64,000 nucleotides of DNA from Strigamia acuminata (GCA_949358305.1 OX442314.1:48430581-48494580), one strand, 5' to 3'; positions 12,228 through 23,929 are shown, counted from the first letter of the stretch. Notes: generated from the sequence alone by a model not told the origin. Program-made: numbers and translations.

Positions 12228-12628
12228 TCAAGAAAACTAAAGATTATTCGTGAGAAAAAGAGGTTTTGGGTCACTTTCAGGGAGAAAGGTTACAAAACGC
12301 GTGCTTTCGTCTCAGCGAACAATCGGAAACGGAAACCGACCGGCGCAGAGGATTCTGGGTCACGGACGCATCTCGTACGGTACGAGACTTGTCCGTGTCA
12401 GCGTGGAGCTACGGGGACGACGTATGCGATCGAGCCGTGCGCATGTTACGCTACGGGGTTTCGACCGATACGTCATGCAATATCGCTTTTCGATATTGAC
12501 GGTGATAACTGATGACGAAGTTTGGACTTAGCCGAATTTTATGTCTCGACATGCGCTGCAGCTCTCGTAAGTGAATTTCTTCGATTTTACGACGCCGCAA
12601 TCACATATTTCGACCATTTTCTTTCTTT
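12228..12628. other. Gypsy internal spacer between integrase and third ORF
   Basis: About 400 bp without a supported minus-strand ORF. It presumably holds the 5' leader of the third-ORF transcript. Confidence 0.4.
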
Positions 12629-15600
12629 TTAGTTTCTCCCGGTGATTTTTCCGTCTTGGATGAACGGATTCTTCGATTTTCTCGGTCGAAGGTTGCGTTT
12701 TTGCTCGCGAGTGGTATCGGCTCCCACTTGGTCGCTCATCTCCGATGTTGCGGTATTGTTTACTTCTTCTAATTTTGTTTTTTCTTTTTCAGAAGTATTT
12801 TCTTCTGCTTCCTCCCTCTCCGAGATTGTTTGCTCCGTTCGATCAGGAGCGTCGGCGGGTGGGGATTCGGCGTCGAAAAATTCGTCATCTTCGTCTGCTT
12901 CTTCGCTAATTTCGTTGTTATTTTGGAATGTGTCGACCACTGTGCCACCTTGGCCGCTGTGTGTCTGACCTTCCAGCCATATTTCTTGGCGAAATTCTGG
13001 TAAATATGGTTTTAATTCCCGGCCGTTGATCGACTGGAAATTTTTATTATCTGTTAATCTGCGCAATTGGTAGGCGTTGCCGCCGTGTTCTGCCACAATT
13101 ACATAGGGTCCGTCCCTTTTGTCGGCCAGACCCGCGGCGATGCCCCTTGCAGCATTTGATAATATGTGTGTTTCCTTCCACACTAGGTCGTTGACCTTGA
13201 AATTCGTGAAATTTAATTCACCTTCTTTCTCTGCGACTCTTTCTCGTAGGTCGAAAATGTGAGTCATTAAGTGCTGGTATGTGTCGGAAATTGTCTGTTC
13301 CAAACGACATACGTACTCGTGTGGGTTAGCGGGGTCCAGGACATTCACTGCCTCCGCAACTCGCGGGTCCCACGGCATTCTCAGTTCGCGGGCGAAATTG
13401 AGGAACGCCGGTGAGAAGTCGCGTGTTCTTGATACGGTGGAGCGAATGCTGAACGCTATCTCACGTAGATATTCGTCCCACCGATTGTGTACATCGGTGA
13501 ATACCGTCAAAGCGTATTTCACGTCTTTGTTTAACCTTTCTACGGGGTTCGTTTGAGGGTTATAAGTGGAGGTGTTTGAAATCTCCATCTTAAATTTCTT
13601 GCAAAACTCCTTGTATATTTTGGACCTGAATTGGGGCCCGTTGTCGGAAATGAGCTTCCGGGGAAACCCAAATCGCAACGCCACGTCGTAAAGACAATCG
13701 GCGATATTTTCCGCCGAGGGCTTCGCGAGGGCGTACAACTCGGGCCAACGGGTCGCTACGTCCATAATTACAAGTATATACATGTTGCGGTTGCTTGTTG
13801 TGGGCTTGGGGCCCATCAAATCAACACTCCAACAGTCAAAGGGAGCATAGGGGCCGAGAGACATTGTGTTTCTGGCCACTTTGTCGCGAGGTCGACAGGC
13901 TTGGCACCGGGAGCAGTGACGAATAAATTTCGTTATTTTTTGGCGGGCTCCGGGCCAAAAAAAAGCTGTTTCACGCGGTACAAAGTCCTTGCTATGCCGG
14001 CGTGGCTAGCGAGTGGGTGCCCGTGCATCAGCCACAGCAATCGGGTGTGTAGCGAGACAGGCACCACTACTTTTATCGCATTTCCCGCTCCGCTAAGGTC
14101 GTCCTGAAACGTCGGGTGGTATTTCAGTAGCAGCCCGTCGTCTATCAGGTAGCTGGTGGCTTCCTTAGCAAATTGCTTTCTGCGATGAGGATTTGTCATG
14201 TCGACCGGATATTCCCCTTTTTCTAGGAATCGAGTCATTATCTGGCATTTGGCGTCGGTCGCCTGATGTTCGATGAACTCGAGTCTTGTTGGCGGTGCGT
14301 ATTGCGTTTTCTTTTCTATTGTGGCCGTGAAGGCTCGCAGCAGAATTTTCGGGGCCTCTTGGACGACTGGAGGGGCTGCCTCCGTCTTCGCGTCGGTCGC
14401 TCCAGCTGGCTGGTACGTTCGAGTCCAGAAACCACAAAAAGTCTTATCAGCGGGCTCCATCACGGGTAATTCGTTCGCTTTACGAAGGCGCCAAATCCGT
14501 CTGGGCGTCGGACAATAAAGTAGACGCGAATCGTCTTCGCCGTCGTCGTCCGGACCATGGGGGTCGGACGCCGGGGCTCGCGATAAAGCGTCGGCTACCT
14601 GATTGAATTTTCCGGGGCGATATGTTATTGTTATGTCGCACGCCATGAGTTCGAGTTGCCATCTGGCGAGTCTGCCGGACGGTTCTTTTAACTTCATCAA
14701 CCAACTCAATGCCTGATGATCAGTCTGCACTTCAAAATTCGTATACTCTAGGTAGTCGCGAAATTTTCGAACGGCCCATATTACGGCTAAGCACTCCAGT
14801 TCTGTAGCCGTGTAGTTTTTCTCGGCTCCCTGTATTTTTCGACTTATGAACATGCAGGGTACTTCTTGCTCCACTCCGTTATACGTGTGTTTTTGCAAGA
14901 GGGCTGCTCCCAAGCCAACTCGGCTGGCGTCGGTATGCAGTACGAACGGTCGGTTTAGATCGGGTAACGGCATTTTGTCGACGTCGGCCAACATTTGTTT
15001 TATGGCGCTGAAGGCGGCCTCGCATTCGGCCGTCCATGCGAACTCGCGGTCGGTTCGCAGGAGGTCCGTTACGGGCGCGGCTACTTCCGCCAAATTGGGG
15101 AGCAGTCGGCCGAAAAAATTAATCATCCCCATGAATCTTTGGACACCCTTGATATCCTCAGGTGCTGGGAATCCATTTATTGCTCGTACTTTTTCGGGAT
15201 CAATGGCGATCCCTTCAACTCCGATACGATAGCCTAGGAAGGCAAGTTCCTTCCTACAGAACTTGCTCTTTCCGGGATGGACATGGAGTCCAGCTTTGGC
15301 TAAACGGGAGACCACTCTGTCGATGTGTTCTACGTGCTCCTCGAAAGTATCTGACGCGATAATGATGTCGTCGAGGTACGCCCACACGAAGTCGTGTAGC
15401 ATATCCCCGAGGACGCTCTCGATTAACTTTTGGAACGTGCTTGGGGCGTTCACTAGTCCGAATGGCATCACGTTGAACATCAGTCGCCCTATAGGCGAGT
15501 AAAACGCGGTCTTTAGTTTATCTTCGGGTCGGAGTTCGACCTGCCAGTACTCTTTCGACAGGTCCATGGTGGTTACCCAATTAAATGGAGCCAGCTCACG

Positions 15601-16043
15601 GAGAATCGCTTCGATGGAGGGCATCTGTATCGGGTCTATCACCGTTATCGCATTGAGCGGGCGGTAGTCGATACACAAGCGAGGCTCGGAGCCGGGTCGC
15701 ATTACTAGGACGATCCGCATCGCGTATTCGCCCAAGGCTTCTGTGACGATGCCTTTATCGAGCATATCTTGACACATCTGGGTTACTATGTCTCGTTTTT
15801 GGGGATTCATCCCTTTGTATGGCACGCGAATCGGTTTGTCCGTCGTCAGTACGATCTCGTGTACGGCTTCGGTCGTCCTTCCGGGCGTTTTGGTGAGGAT
15901 CCGTTCGTGCTTACGAAGTACTCGTCTCAGCAACGATGCCTCGTTGACTTGTAGAGCGGCTTCCTCGACCAACGTGTCCACCATGTTGCTTCTTTGCAAT
16001 TCCAGAGCGAATGCTGCGAAATCGTAGTCCTGTACGAATTTCC
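12629..16043 (-). pseudogene. Gypsy pol: reverse transcriptase, RNase H, integrase (frameshifted)
   Basis: The reading enters from the Copia-A insertion at 16043 (FVQDYDFAAFALELQ). RT motifs follow: LCIDYRPLNAITV, TTMDLSKEYWQ, MPFGLVNAPSTFQ and the catalytic YLDDIIIAS. RNase H follows with LHTDASRVGLGAALL and TDHQALSWLM. The integrase zinc-binding start (HGHPLASHAG) ends at a stop at 13933; a frameshift in a T8 run near 13958-13965 separates it from the core. The core (from 13879) contains WSVDLMGP, ISDNGPQF and NPVERLNKDVK, giving the D,D,E triad. The C-terminus is acidic and has no chromodomain I can see. Essential motifs are intact but the frameshift and upstream insertions leave it non-functional. 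Confidence 0.9.
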
Positions 16044-16513
16044 TGTAGCAGAGGAGTGCGCTCACAGTATAAAATACTGTGTGTGGAAGCGAGTTTAAAT
16101 GCCGAAACACGGCTAATATGAGCGCAATGACGTGCGCGCACCTCCAGCGCTTGAAAATGGTGGAAAATAAAGTCACTGCACTCTAAAGTGCTCATGAGTG
16201 ACAAACACAATGTAAAAATAAACTAAATGTTTAATAAAAACGAAAATGCTTACATAATTTGGTCCATTTAGATGGAGAAAATACATGAGTGCTTGCTGGC
16301 ATGCAAGCGGCCATTGTGATTGTGAAAAACATACAAGTGACACCATCTGGTGTTCGAAAAAGTAAACTAATACTAACATGATGCAGGCAGCATTATGCCC
16401 AATGTTAAATAATGAAATAAATCCTAATAAATACACTAGGCTGCATAATGCAGTAATACATTAAGAAATGTGCAAAACAAGTACGGAGGACTGTTTGGCA
16501 TCGATAAACAACA
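16044..16513 (-). repeat. Copia-A 3' LTR
   Basis: 470 bp, TG...CA ends, same sequence as 22404-22873. The adjoining internal bases 16514-16526 read as GAAGGGGGAAAT on the minus strand, a good polypurine tract. Confidence 0.93.
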
Positions 16514-16721
16514 ATTTCCCCCTTCGATGGCAAATAGCCGCAAAAATAAAGAATAAGTTAAGGGAAAAACTTTAAATGTAACTTTACATTGAATAATAAT
16601 AATGGAAATAATAATTCGGAACATCGAGCCGGGTACTGTTATATTAATCACTACGGAAGCCCGAAAATTCCCACTGGAACTCGATGATCCTCAAAATTCG
16701 GGTAAAACTAAATTAAGAATG

Positions 16722-19700
16722 TCACGATAGGTTGAAATTGAAAATCCGGGAAATCAGGAGACGCAGTTGAGATGAGCCCAACCATTTGGTAAAGATGTCT
16801 GCCACGTTCATTGATCCGGGGACTTTGCGCAATTGGAATGCACCTGCTGTGTACCATTCCCGAATCCAATGAAATTTCACTCGGATATGTTTCGTTTTAC
16901 TGTTCTCCACGTCATTTGATGTGAATTGGATGGAAGAAAGCGCATCGGAGAACACTAAAGGTGGTGAAGATCTATTCAGCATCGGGACGGAACTGTAGAC
17001 GTAATCCAGCCAATAAAGCTCACGGACGCACTCAACGAGGGCGACAAACTCCGCCTCCATCGTTGAGCACGCCACGCTGGTCTGTTTTCGACAACTCCAT
17101 CCGATGGGGACGTTTCCAATATAGGCTATATATCCGCCGAAACTCAAAGAAGTGCTGACTTCGGTGGCCCAGGACGCGTCAGTATATCCCCATAGTTGTC
17201 CATTGGAACAATTTGACAGTTCAATTGCGTAATCCAAAGTATTGCCTACATAGCGCACAACCTGCATGAGTGCCTTGATGTGCGTGTGGTTGTAGCAATT
17301 ATTGAACTGTGACAACATTATCACTGAGAATAATATATCAGGTCGTGTCCTCGATGCGAGGAAGAGAAGAGAGCCAATTAACGAACGATAAGGAAATTCT
17401 GGCAAGTCCTCTTTCGACCCTTTGACGAGCGTCGTTCCTGGTGTTACTGGGACCTTGATGAGTTTATCGGCGATAATTTCAAATTTCTTGAGAATCTTCT
17501 GTATGTATGCACGTTGGATGATGAAGATTCCCTTGGGAGTACGGATGAACTCTACACCTAAGAGTTTGGTAATTGGTCCTAAATTCACGACATCGAATTT
17601 GGTGCTGATGAGCGCAATTAATTGTGTAAGGACGTTATCCGTCGCGTAAAATAGAACTATATCATCGACGTATATTAGCATCACGGCGGAAGTTCCGTAT
17701 ATGTACACACAGTTGCATCCTGGTAATCTGCGAAATCCCAACTCGCGCAATGTTTGATCCAGTTTTTCAAACCATTGGCGCCCGGACTGGTGGAGTCCAT
17801 AGAGCGATTTTATTAGGAGCCATACATGATTTGGATTTGAACATGTTGCGCCAGCTGGAATGCGCATATATACTTTGTGCGCAAGATCGCCGTATAGGTA
17901 CGCGCACTTCACATCTAAATGCGCGTCCTTCCACCCTTTGAGGACTACTAATAGGCAGAAAAATAGGCGTATGAGAACAAAGTTGACAACAGGGCTAAAG
18001 ACTTCATCGTAGTCTACACCTAAAGTTTGGCGAAAGCCCTGTGCCACTAATCTGGCGCGATATCTGGCTGGTTTGCCTAGAGCATCTTCCTTCAGTTTGA
18101 AGAGCCACTTGCATCCTAATATGGTTGTATTTTCCGGTTTTGGGACCTCTTCATAAACGCCTCTTTTTGCAAAAGTGTCTAACTCTTCATTAATGGCTTC
18201 CTGCCATTTGGTCGAATCCGGAAATCTTACAGCCTCTGCGTAACTAGTGGGATCACGACGACAAAGGTGCACTCTGGGAAGTGGTTGTGGAAGATCCTCC
18301 AATTCATATTCCATATTGCCAAAATAAAACAGTTCAGAATCATAAGGAATATTGTTCATGTGACAGAATTCCTCAACTTCACCTCTAGAACGTAATCGGA
18401 GTCCCGCTTCTGGGAAATAATAAACATCTGTTTTTAATTTGCCAGGTTCCTGTACTTTGCGCAAATGTTCCTCCCTTTTCCAGTGTCTACACTCAGTATC
18501 TCCACCAATGTAACGCCATTTATATGCAGTTGCAGCTCCAGTTGGAGGTGGACCATGGTGCGCTGCTGGATGGGCTTGTGGCGCATTGCCACGAGAACCT
18601 CGACGAGCGTTCACAAAACGTGGTGGTGAACCCGGTGGTGTTCCTGGCGGTGTGTAAGTTGGTGTATTACCTGGTGTGATAAGTGGGCTTGGCGCTCGAG
18701 ATATCACTGGAGAAATTATTGGAGATAGGACAGGTTTTGGAATCCTAATTGGAGACCCTGGTGGTGTCCGGGCTTGAGCGCCTGGCGGAGCTGAATCGTC
18801 AGAGTCATAGTCTGTATCGCATTCATCTTCCGAATCCGGAAATTTGGGCCAATCGGTATATTCCAACTCGTCGTCAAATCTCACTTGCGGTTGTGAAATG
18901 CGCAATGGTTCATAAATTTGCGACGCTTGATGCGTTTGGTCCAAATCTGGTCCCATCCACGGTTGCTGTGGACCTCGATAATGATTAGAGCGCTTATAAG
19001 ATTGCCGTTCATCAATTTGGACGTGAATGGACTCGATAACCTTGTTATCTGTTGGATTCCAGACGCGATAACCTCGCGTTGTCGTGGCGTAGCCGACTAA
19101 ATAGCCCTCCCAAGCTCGTGGATCCAATTTGTCCCTGCCGGGCGCTGTATGATGAACCCAGCACTTGGAGCCTAACTTGCGCAGGTGTCTGAGCGAAAGG
19201 GCACGTCGTCGCCACAGGATATAGGGCACCTCATTTTTGAGACGAGAATGAGGACACCGGTTCTTTATGTACGAGAAAGTCACTGCGAATTCCGCCCAAA
19301 GTTCGTTTGGAAGTCCAGTTTCATCTAGTATGGCACGCGTGTAATCCGCCATGGTGCGGTTTATTCGCTCTGCTGTGCCATTCATAGCGGGGCTATGTGG
19401 ATTGGTCCTTTGGGCCTGAATTCCGGTCTCTTTTAAATAGCGGTCAAATTCGTTTGATAAGAATTCCCCTCCTCGGTCTGTTCGGATGGCCTTGACTCGT
19501 TTGCCCGTCACTCGTTCAATTCGTGTGACATAGTCCTTAAAGAGTCCAAACACTTGGGATTTTTGGGCCATCGGAAATATCCAGGCATAGCGCGTGGCGT
19601 CATCGATAATCGTTAACACATAACGCGCGCCTCCGTAGGAAGTCGTTCTTGAAGCTCCCCACACGTCCATGTGTAGGAGATCTAAAGCCTTTGTTGAAAT

Positions 19701-21560
19701 TGGATGTTCATCCGGTTTGTGAGAAATGCGCGTTGATTTCGCAATTCGACAATGATTACATGAAAGTTCTTTGTTTACTTCTGCCGGTGTGACCCCGTAA
19801 ACTTGGTTATTTCCGGCCAAAAGTTTCATTGCATTGGTGTGAAGATGACCCAATCTGCTGTGCCATATCCCTGTCGCATCCTTTTTAACCAATGGTGCTG
19901 CAACCTTCTTTGCGTTGGTTGGCTTTGAATTCGGTTTTGAATTTGAATTCGGTTGGGAGATCGGTGGGTTTGCCTTTAATGTCTTGGCAAAGGATGGGAC
20001 TTGAGGTAACGAATTGGTGGGAGTAGGTACAGGAAGTGTCTTGGACTGGGTTACTTTAATTGGTGCAGGTGGAGGAATTTCATTCGGCAAAGGAGGGAAT
20101 TCGAGCCGAAAATCCGTAAACAGTTCCGGGTCCTTCGACTTTTTCTTTGCCTTTGGATATTGAATGTAGTCCTCTTCTGCCGTGACTAATGTTCGGGCTG
20201 GAGCGGTCGTCTGTATAACTGGCGCATTAACTGTTGATATGACTGTTGAGGGTGTACATAAGCCGTCGACGTAATACAGACCGCCCTTTTCTTTGGCTCG
20301 AAGCATTGGATGATTAATGTCGGATTTGTAGACATAGACGTCTCCATTCCAAATATGGATATGATGTTTGGCTTTGTCCATTTTTGATACGGAGATCAAA
20401 TTCGCCTCAAATTTTGGCGCAAACAGCACATCTTGGAGATTCGCGACACATTCTACATTGTTGATCATTGTGACAATCTGGACTTTGCCCTTTCCAAGAA
20501 CTTCGGAATGTCCTTGACCTAATGCTATGTTAAAGGGCACAACTTTAACAAAGTCCTGAAACCAAGCCTGGACGTGGCACACATGATCCGTTGCCCCACA
20601 ATCCACTATCCATTCATGTGATTGCATGAAGTGAATTGTGGGCATTGGTTGAAGCGCACTGGCGAAAAAGTTCGTTTCCCGTCTTGCGCTGGAATTCCCC
20701 CTTGGTCTAGAATAATCTCGGTTTGAGTTCTTATTACGTTTGCGGCTAGAACTTCTTGGCTTCCTTTGAAGTGAAGCTGTCGGTTGATTTTTGTCATCTC
20801 GGCGCGGCGGTAATGGACATTTATTTGCGTAATGGCCAAATTCCTGGCAATTAAAACACTGCACCGAAGATAACGGTCGAGAGGGACGAGAACGGTTTCT
20901 CCCACGTTGCTGTTTTTCACCAGCATAGGCACGTGGAGATTTAGAATTGTCTATGTCGCGCGAATCCATAGCTTTGAGTCGCATATGTTCCGCGAGCAAT
21001 TGTTCAGACACTTTCTTTGGTGTAAATTCTCCTTTGGGCAAGTGATATGTCGTGAATGAAATCTGTGAATATTCACGAGGCAATAAGTCCAAGTATTGGT
21101 AAGCGTGGTGATCAGACGAAGTTATCTCTCCGATATCCTTCATTTGGCGGACATGATAGTCAACGCGTCCTAAGAAGTCGGCCATATCTTCGCCCTGCTC
21201 TAGGCGCAAATTCAAAAATTCGCGGCGCATGGCTGCCTGTCGTGCGCGAGATGATGGCGCATAAATGTTGGCTAAAATGTCCCATGCTTCCTTCGGGGTT
21301 TTACAATCATCCAGCGCAGACTTCTTCGCCTCGCTTACAGAACAGTATATTAAGCCTAATGCCTTGGCTTTACGACGCTTGTATTTCTTCTTTTCCTTGT
21401 CACCCGCGGTTTTAAGGAAATCTGCCTCTTCTTCTTCCGTCACATGTTCCCACAATTCTTCACTTCTCAGCACCATGCGCATTGAGCGCTGCCACAGTTC
21501 GTAGTTTCCTACGCTGAGAATGGGAAGTCGCCCGGAGTTTCCTTCGACGGACTTGGACAT
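16722..21560 (-). CDS. Copia-A gag-pol polyprotein (1612 aa, intact)
   Basis: Single ORF. Domains in order: a Copia-type gag (residues about 15-200); a CCHC zinc knuckle CFNCQEFGHYANKC (235-248); an aspartic protease with WIVDCGATDH near residue 320, where Cys replaces the usual Ser/Thr next to the catalytic Asp; an integrase with HSRLGHLHTN, CNHC, LLHMDVWG, IRTDRGGEF and NGTAERINR; a Ser/Pro-rich linker (about 900-1010); RT with ARLVAQGFRQ, DVKCAYLYGDL, KSLYGLHQSGRQW and MLIYVDDIVLF; and RNase H with CSTMEAEFVALVE and NSKTKHIRVKFHWIRE. In RNase H the usual DNxSAI reads SDALSSI. The protein is processed by its own protease to form virus-like particles and integrate cDNA. No frameshift separates gag from pol, so regulation of their ratio must be by another means. 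Confidence 0.95.
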   Translation of the reverse strand: MSKSVEGNSGRLPILSVGNYELWQRSMRMVLRSEELWEHVTEEEEADFLKTAGDKEKKKYKRRKAKALGLIYCSVSEAKKSALDDCKTPKEAWDILANIYAPSSRARQAAMRREFLNLRLEQGEDMADFLGRVDYHVRQMKDIGEITSSDHHAYQYLDLLPREYSQISFTTYHLPKGEFTPKKVSEQLLAEHMRLKAMDSRDIDNSKSPRAYAGEKQQRGRNRSRPSRPLSSVQCFNCQEFGHYANKCPLPPRRDDKNQPTASLQRKPRSSSRKRNKNSNRDYSRPRGNSSARRETNFFASALQPMPTIHFMQSHEWIVDCGATDHVCHVQAWFQDFVKVVPFNIALGQGHSEVLGKGKVQIVTMINNVECVANLQDVLFAPKFEANLISVSKMDKAKHHIHIWNGDVYVYKSDINHPMLRAKEKGGLYYVDGLCTPSTVISTVNAPVIQTTAPARTLVTAEEDYIQYPKAKKKSKDPELFTDFRLEFPPLPNEIPPPAPIKVTQSKTLPVPTPTNSLPQVPSFAKTLKANPPISQPNSNSKPNSKPTNAKKVAAPLVKKDATGIWHSRLGHLHTNAMKLLAGNNQVYGVTPAEVNKELSCNHCRIAKSTRISHKPDEHPISTKALDLLHMDVWGASRTTSYGGARYVLTIIDDATRYAWIFPMAQKSQVFGLFKDYVTRIERVTGKRVKAIRTDRGGEFLSNEFDRYLKETGIQAQRTNPHSPAMNGTAERINRTMADYTRAILDETGLPNELWAEFAVTFSYIKNRCPHSRLKNEVPYILWRRRALSLRHLRKLGSKCWVHHTAPGRDKLDPRAWEGYLVGYATTTRGYRVWNPTDNKVIESIHVQIDERQSYKRSNHYRGPQQPWMGPDLDQTHQASQIYEPLRISQPQVRFDDELEYTDWPKFPDSEDECDTDYDSDDSAPPGAQARTPPGSPIRIPKPVLSPIISPVISRAPSPLITPGNTPTYTPPGTPPGSPPRFVNARRGSRGNAPQAHPAAHHGPPPTGAATAYKWRYIGGDTECRHWKREEHLRKVQEPGKLKTDVYYFPEAGLRLRSRGEVEEFCHMNNIPYDSELFYFGNMEYELEDLPQPLPRVHLCRRDPTSYAEAVRFPDSTKWQEAINEELDTFAKRGVYEEVPKPENTTILGCKWLFKLKEDALGKPARYRARLVAQGFRQTLGVDYDEVFSPVVNFVLIRLFFCLLVVLKGWKDAHLDVKCAYLYGDLAHKVYMRIPAGATCSNPNHVWLLIKSLYGLHQSGRQWFEKLDQTLRELGFRRLPGCNCVYIYGTSAVMLIYVDDIVLFYATDNVLTQLIALISTKFDVVNLGPITKLLGVEFIRTPKGIFIIQRAYIQKILKKFEIIADKLIKVPVTPGTTLVKGSKEDLPEFPYRSLIGSLLFLASRTRPDILFSVIMLSQFNNCYNHTHIKALMQVVRYVGNTLDYAIELSNCSNGQLWGYTDASWATEVSTSLSFGGYIAYIGNVPIGWSCRKQTSVACSTMEAEFVALVECVRELYWLDYVYSSVPMLNRSSPPLVFSDALSSIQFTSNDVENSKTKHIRVKFHWIREWYTAGAFQLRKVPGSMNVADIFTKWLGSSQLRLLISRIFNFNLS

Positions 21561-22385
21561 GATGACGTGAAGTTACGAAACTATCCGTAGCAAAACACAC
21601 CGGATGGAGAATGGTACAATTGGAGCACTTGACGGTCTCGGAGCACAATATCGCGTTGCACAACACAAATACGGCGCACTATTCGAAGCACTGTCAAAGC
21701 GGATATCAATCGAATTGGGCAACCACTTCTGAAGTGGTCAGATAACCCTAGCCAGCCAACACACAGGGGTCCGTTCGCCTACCTGGAGGCGCGGGAGTAC
21801 CTGCTGGCCGCGATAAGCACTGGCTAGGAATGAGTTTGTGCGGTGGTTCGACTGAACCGGAGGGCACAAACTATTCTAAGGGACCCACAAAAACTTAATA
21901 CTATCTTAAATACTAACAAGCTAATTACGACTACTGAAAAGCAATTTTTAATTAATATGATGAGACGTTGCGCCAATCTAGAGATGAAAATGGCGTAGTT
22001 GCGCATTTAAAATGCGAAAATCGTCGAAAAATCGTCGATACAACGACAGTACACGGTGTACTAAGTCGGGAATTAGTCCAAATCGTCGTTCACGCTGTGT
22101 AAAGCGGGTTTCCAACGTTGATTCTCGTTGGAAAATGGCGAAAATCTGAAAATAAATTGAAATTTGTCTCGAAAATTGCGAAACCCGCAGAAATCCGGAC
22201 GAAATTAAATGAAAAATCGTAGAGCTGGTCGTGCAGACTACGTGAGAACGTCGGCGTGTCGTCTCGAACGTTCTAGAGACGAAAATCGTCGCGGAAATCT
22301 GGAAATAGAAAATTTATCGCAAATTCGCGAATTTCGCGAAAATAACGATAAAATTAGCGGTTTCGGCGGGCTGCAAGGATAGCAA
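21561..22385. other. Copia-A untranslated leader
   Basis: About 820 bp between the primer site and gag start with no supported ORF on the minus strand. It would hold packaging and splice signals; none is recognised with certainty. Confidence 0.5.
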
Positions 22386-22401
22386 CCATCCTCTGCTACC
22401 A
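22386..22401 (-). other. Copia-A primer binding site, initiator tRNA-Met
   Basis: The minus strand reads TGGTAGCAGAGGATGG two bases inside the 5' LTR. This is exactly complementary to the 3' end of animal initiator tRNA-Met (CCAUCCUCUGCUACCA). Confidence 0.9.
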
Positions 22402-22403
22402 CT

Positions 22404-22873
22404 TGTAGCAGAGGAGTGCGCTCACAGTATAAAATACTGTGTGTGGAAGCGAGTTTAAATGCCGAAACACGGCTAATATGAGCGCAATGACGTGCGCGCA
22501 CCTCCAGCGCTTGAAAATGGTGGAAAATAAAGTCACTGCACTCTAAAGTGCTCATGAGTGACAAACACAATGTAAAAATAAACTAAATGTTTAATAAAAA
22601 CGAAAATGCTTACATAATTTGGTCCATTTAGATGGAGAAAATACATGAGTGCTTGCTGGCATGCAAGCGGCCATTGTGATTGTGAAAAACATACAAGTGA
22701 CACCATCTGGTGTTCGAAAAAGTAAACTAATACTAACATGATGCAGGCAGCATTATGCCCAATGTTAAATAATGAAATAAATCCTAATAAATACACTAGG
22801 CTGCATAATGCAGTAATACATTAAGAAATGTGCAAAACAAGTACGGAGGACTGTTTGGCATCGATAAACAACA
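22404..22873 (-). repeat. Copia-A 5' LTR
   Basis: Identical copy of 16044-16513. Right flank TTTCC is the TSD. Confidence 0.93.
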
Positions 22874-22937
22874 TTTCCGCAATCCTCTTTCGTATTCCTC
22901 TTTATCTCGGGCCTCGTCCAGTAATTTTTGGGGTATC
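22874..22937 (-). pseudogene. 64-bp slice of Gypsy pol between two insertions
   Basis: On the minus strand it reads IPQKLLDEARDKEEYERGLR, continuing from the protease segment APVIP at 39989 onward and leading into the RT-side segment starting at 16043. It is flanked by the Polinton TSD on one side and the Copia-A TSD on the other, which proves that both elements inserted in the same Gypsy ORF. Confidence 0.88.
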
Positions 22938-23032
22938 TGTTGTAGTAAAATATGAGATCTATGAATACGCATTTAAGATGCAATTCTTGATTTCTACCTC
23001 AAGGAGGGATTTAAAGGGATGAAGGAGGAAAT
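22938..23032 (+). repeat. Polinton left terminal inverted repeat
   Basis: Begins TGTTGTAGTAAAATATGA and runs 95 bp to GAAGGAGGAAAT. Matches the complement of 39888-39982 with one difference (A versus T at base 24). Confidence 0.95.
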
Positions 23033-23463
23033 CACCCGAGGCAAGGCCATGGGAAAGTGCATTAAATTATTCTGCTGTTTGAATTAAAGAGTTTTAAAAG
23101 GAAGTAGGTCATTGACTTCACCTGCTTCTATCACAACTGGTTTTTTGGAACGTTTCATTTTACTGGAGGGAAAATGAATAAATGACGTGATTTGTTTACA
23201 TGTACTTTGTTGGCAAAATCACACATATTAACCATTTTTAGGAAAGTGGGAGGTAATTAAAGTGAAAGTGGGGGTAAATCGTATGGACTTCCAATGACAG
23301 TGGGCAACATTTGCCATTGTTTAAAGTTTTCTGAGGGTATTGGAAGTGGGGGTTACGGCAAAATTAAAAGTGGGGGTAATTTTAAACGGTTTGTCTCGAG
23401 ATGGTGAGTCGAATGCTATATTGCACGTATGGGTCAGGGTGTTTGATCACATGTTGAATCTGC

Positions 23464-23886
23464 ACTTGGTGAAATTTTGGCTATGTCCAACACGCTTCAT
23501 TGGTGAAATTTTGGCTATGTCCAACACGCTTTGTTGGTGAAATTTGGCTATGTCCAACACGCTTCGTTGGTGATATTTTGACTATGTTCCACAAGCTTGG
23601 TTTGATATTTCGGCTATGTTCCACAAGCTTGGTTTGATATTTCGGCTATGTTCCACAAGCTTGGTTTGATATTTCGGCTATGTTCCACAAGCTTGGTTTG
23701 ATATTTTGACTATGTTCCACAAGCTTGGTTTGATATTTCGGCTATGTTCCACAAGCTTGGTTTGATATTTTGACTATGTCCATCACGCTTGGTTCGATAT
23801 TTTGACTAAGTTCCACAAGCTTGGTTTGATATTCCGGCTATGTCCATCACGCTTGGTTCGATATTTTGACTAAGTTCCACAAGCTT
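23464..23886. repeat. Tandem repeat, unit about 32 bp
   Basis: About 13 copies of a unit like TTCGGCTATGTTCCACAAGC followed by TTGGTTTGATAT. Early units carry the variant GTCCAACACGCTT. No spacers and no protein coding, so it is a minisatellite near the element end. Confidence 0.88.
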
Positions 23887-23929
23887 CTGTATTTATATTT
23901 GTACTTATTTCTTATTTCATGTATTTATA

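Larger units (their letters stand above)
16044..22873 (-). mobile_element. Copia-type LTR retrotransposon A, apparently intact
   Basis: Two 470-bp LTRs (16044-16513 and 22404-22873) beginning TGTAGCAGAGGAG and ending AAACAACA. They look identical base for base. A 5-bp TSD TTTCC flanks the element (16039-16043 and 22874-22878). The integrase-before-RT order in its single ORF is Copia/Ty1. A primer site for initiator tRNA-Met and a purine tract adjoin the LTRs. Identical LTRs plus an uninterrupted 1612-codon gag-pol indicate a very recent insertion that may still be able to transpose. Confidence 0.95.

Noticed and set aside
23464-23886. CRISPR-like array
   Set aside because: Units are contiguous tandem copies without unique spacers, in animal DNA, with no cas genes.
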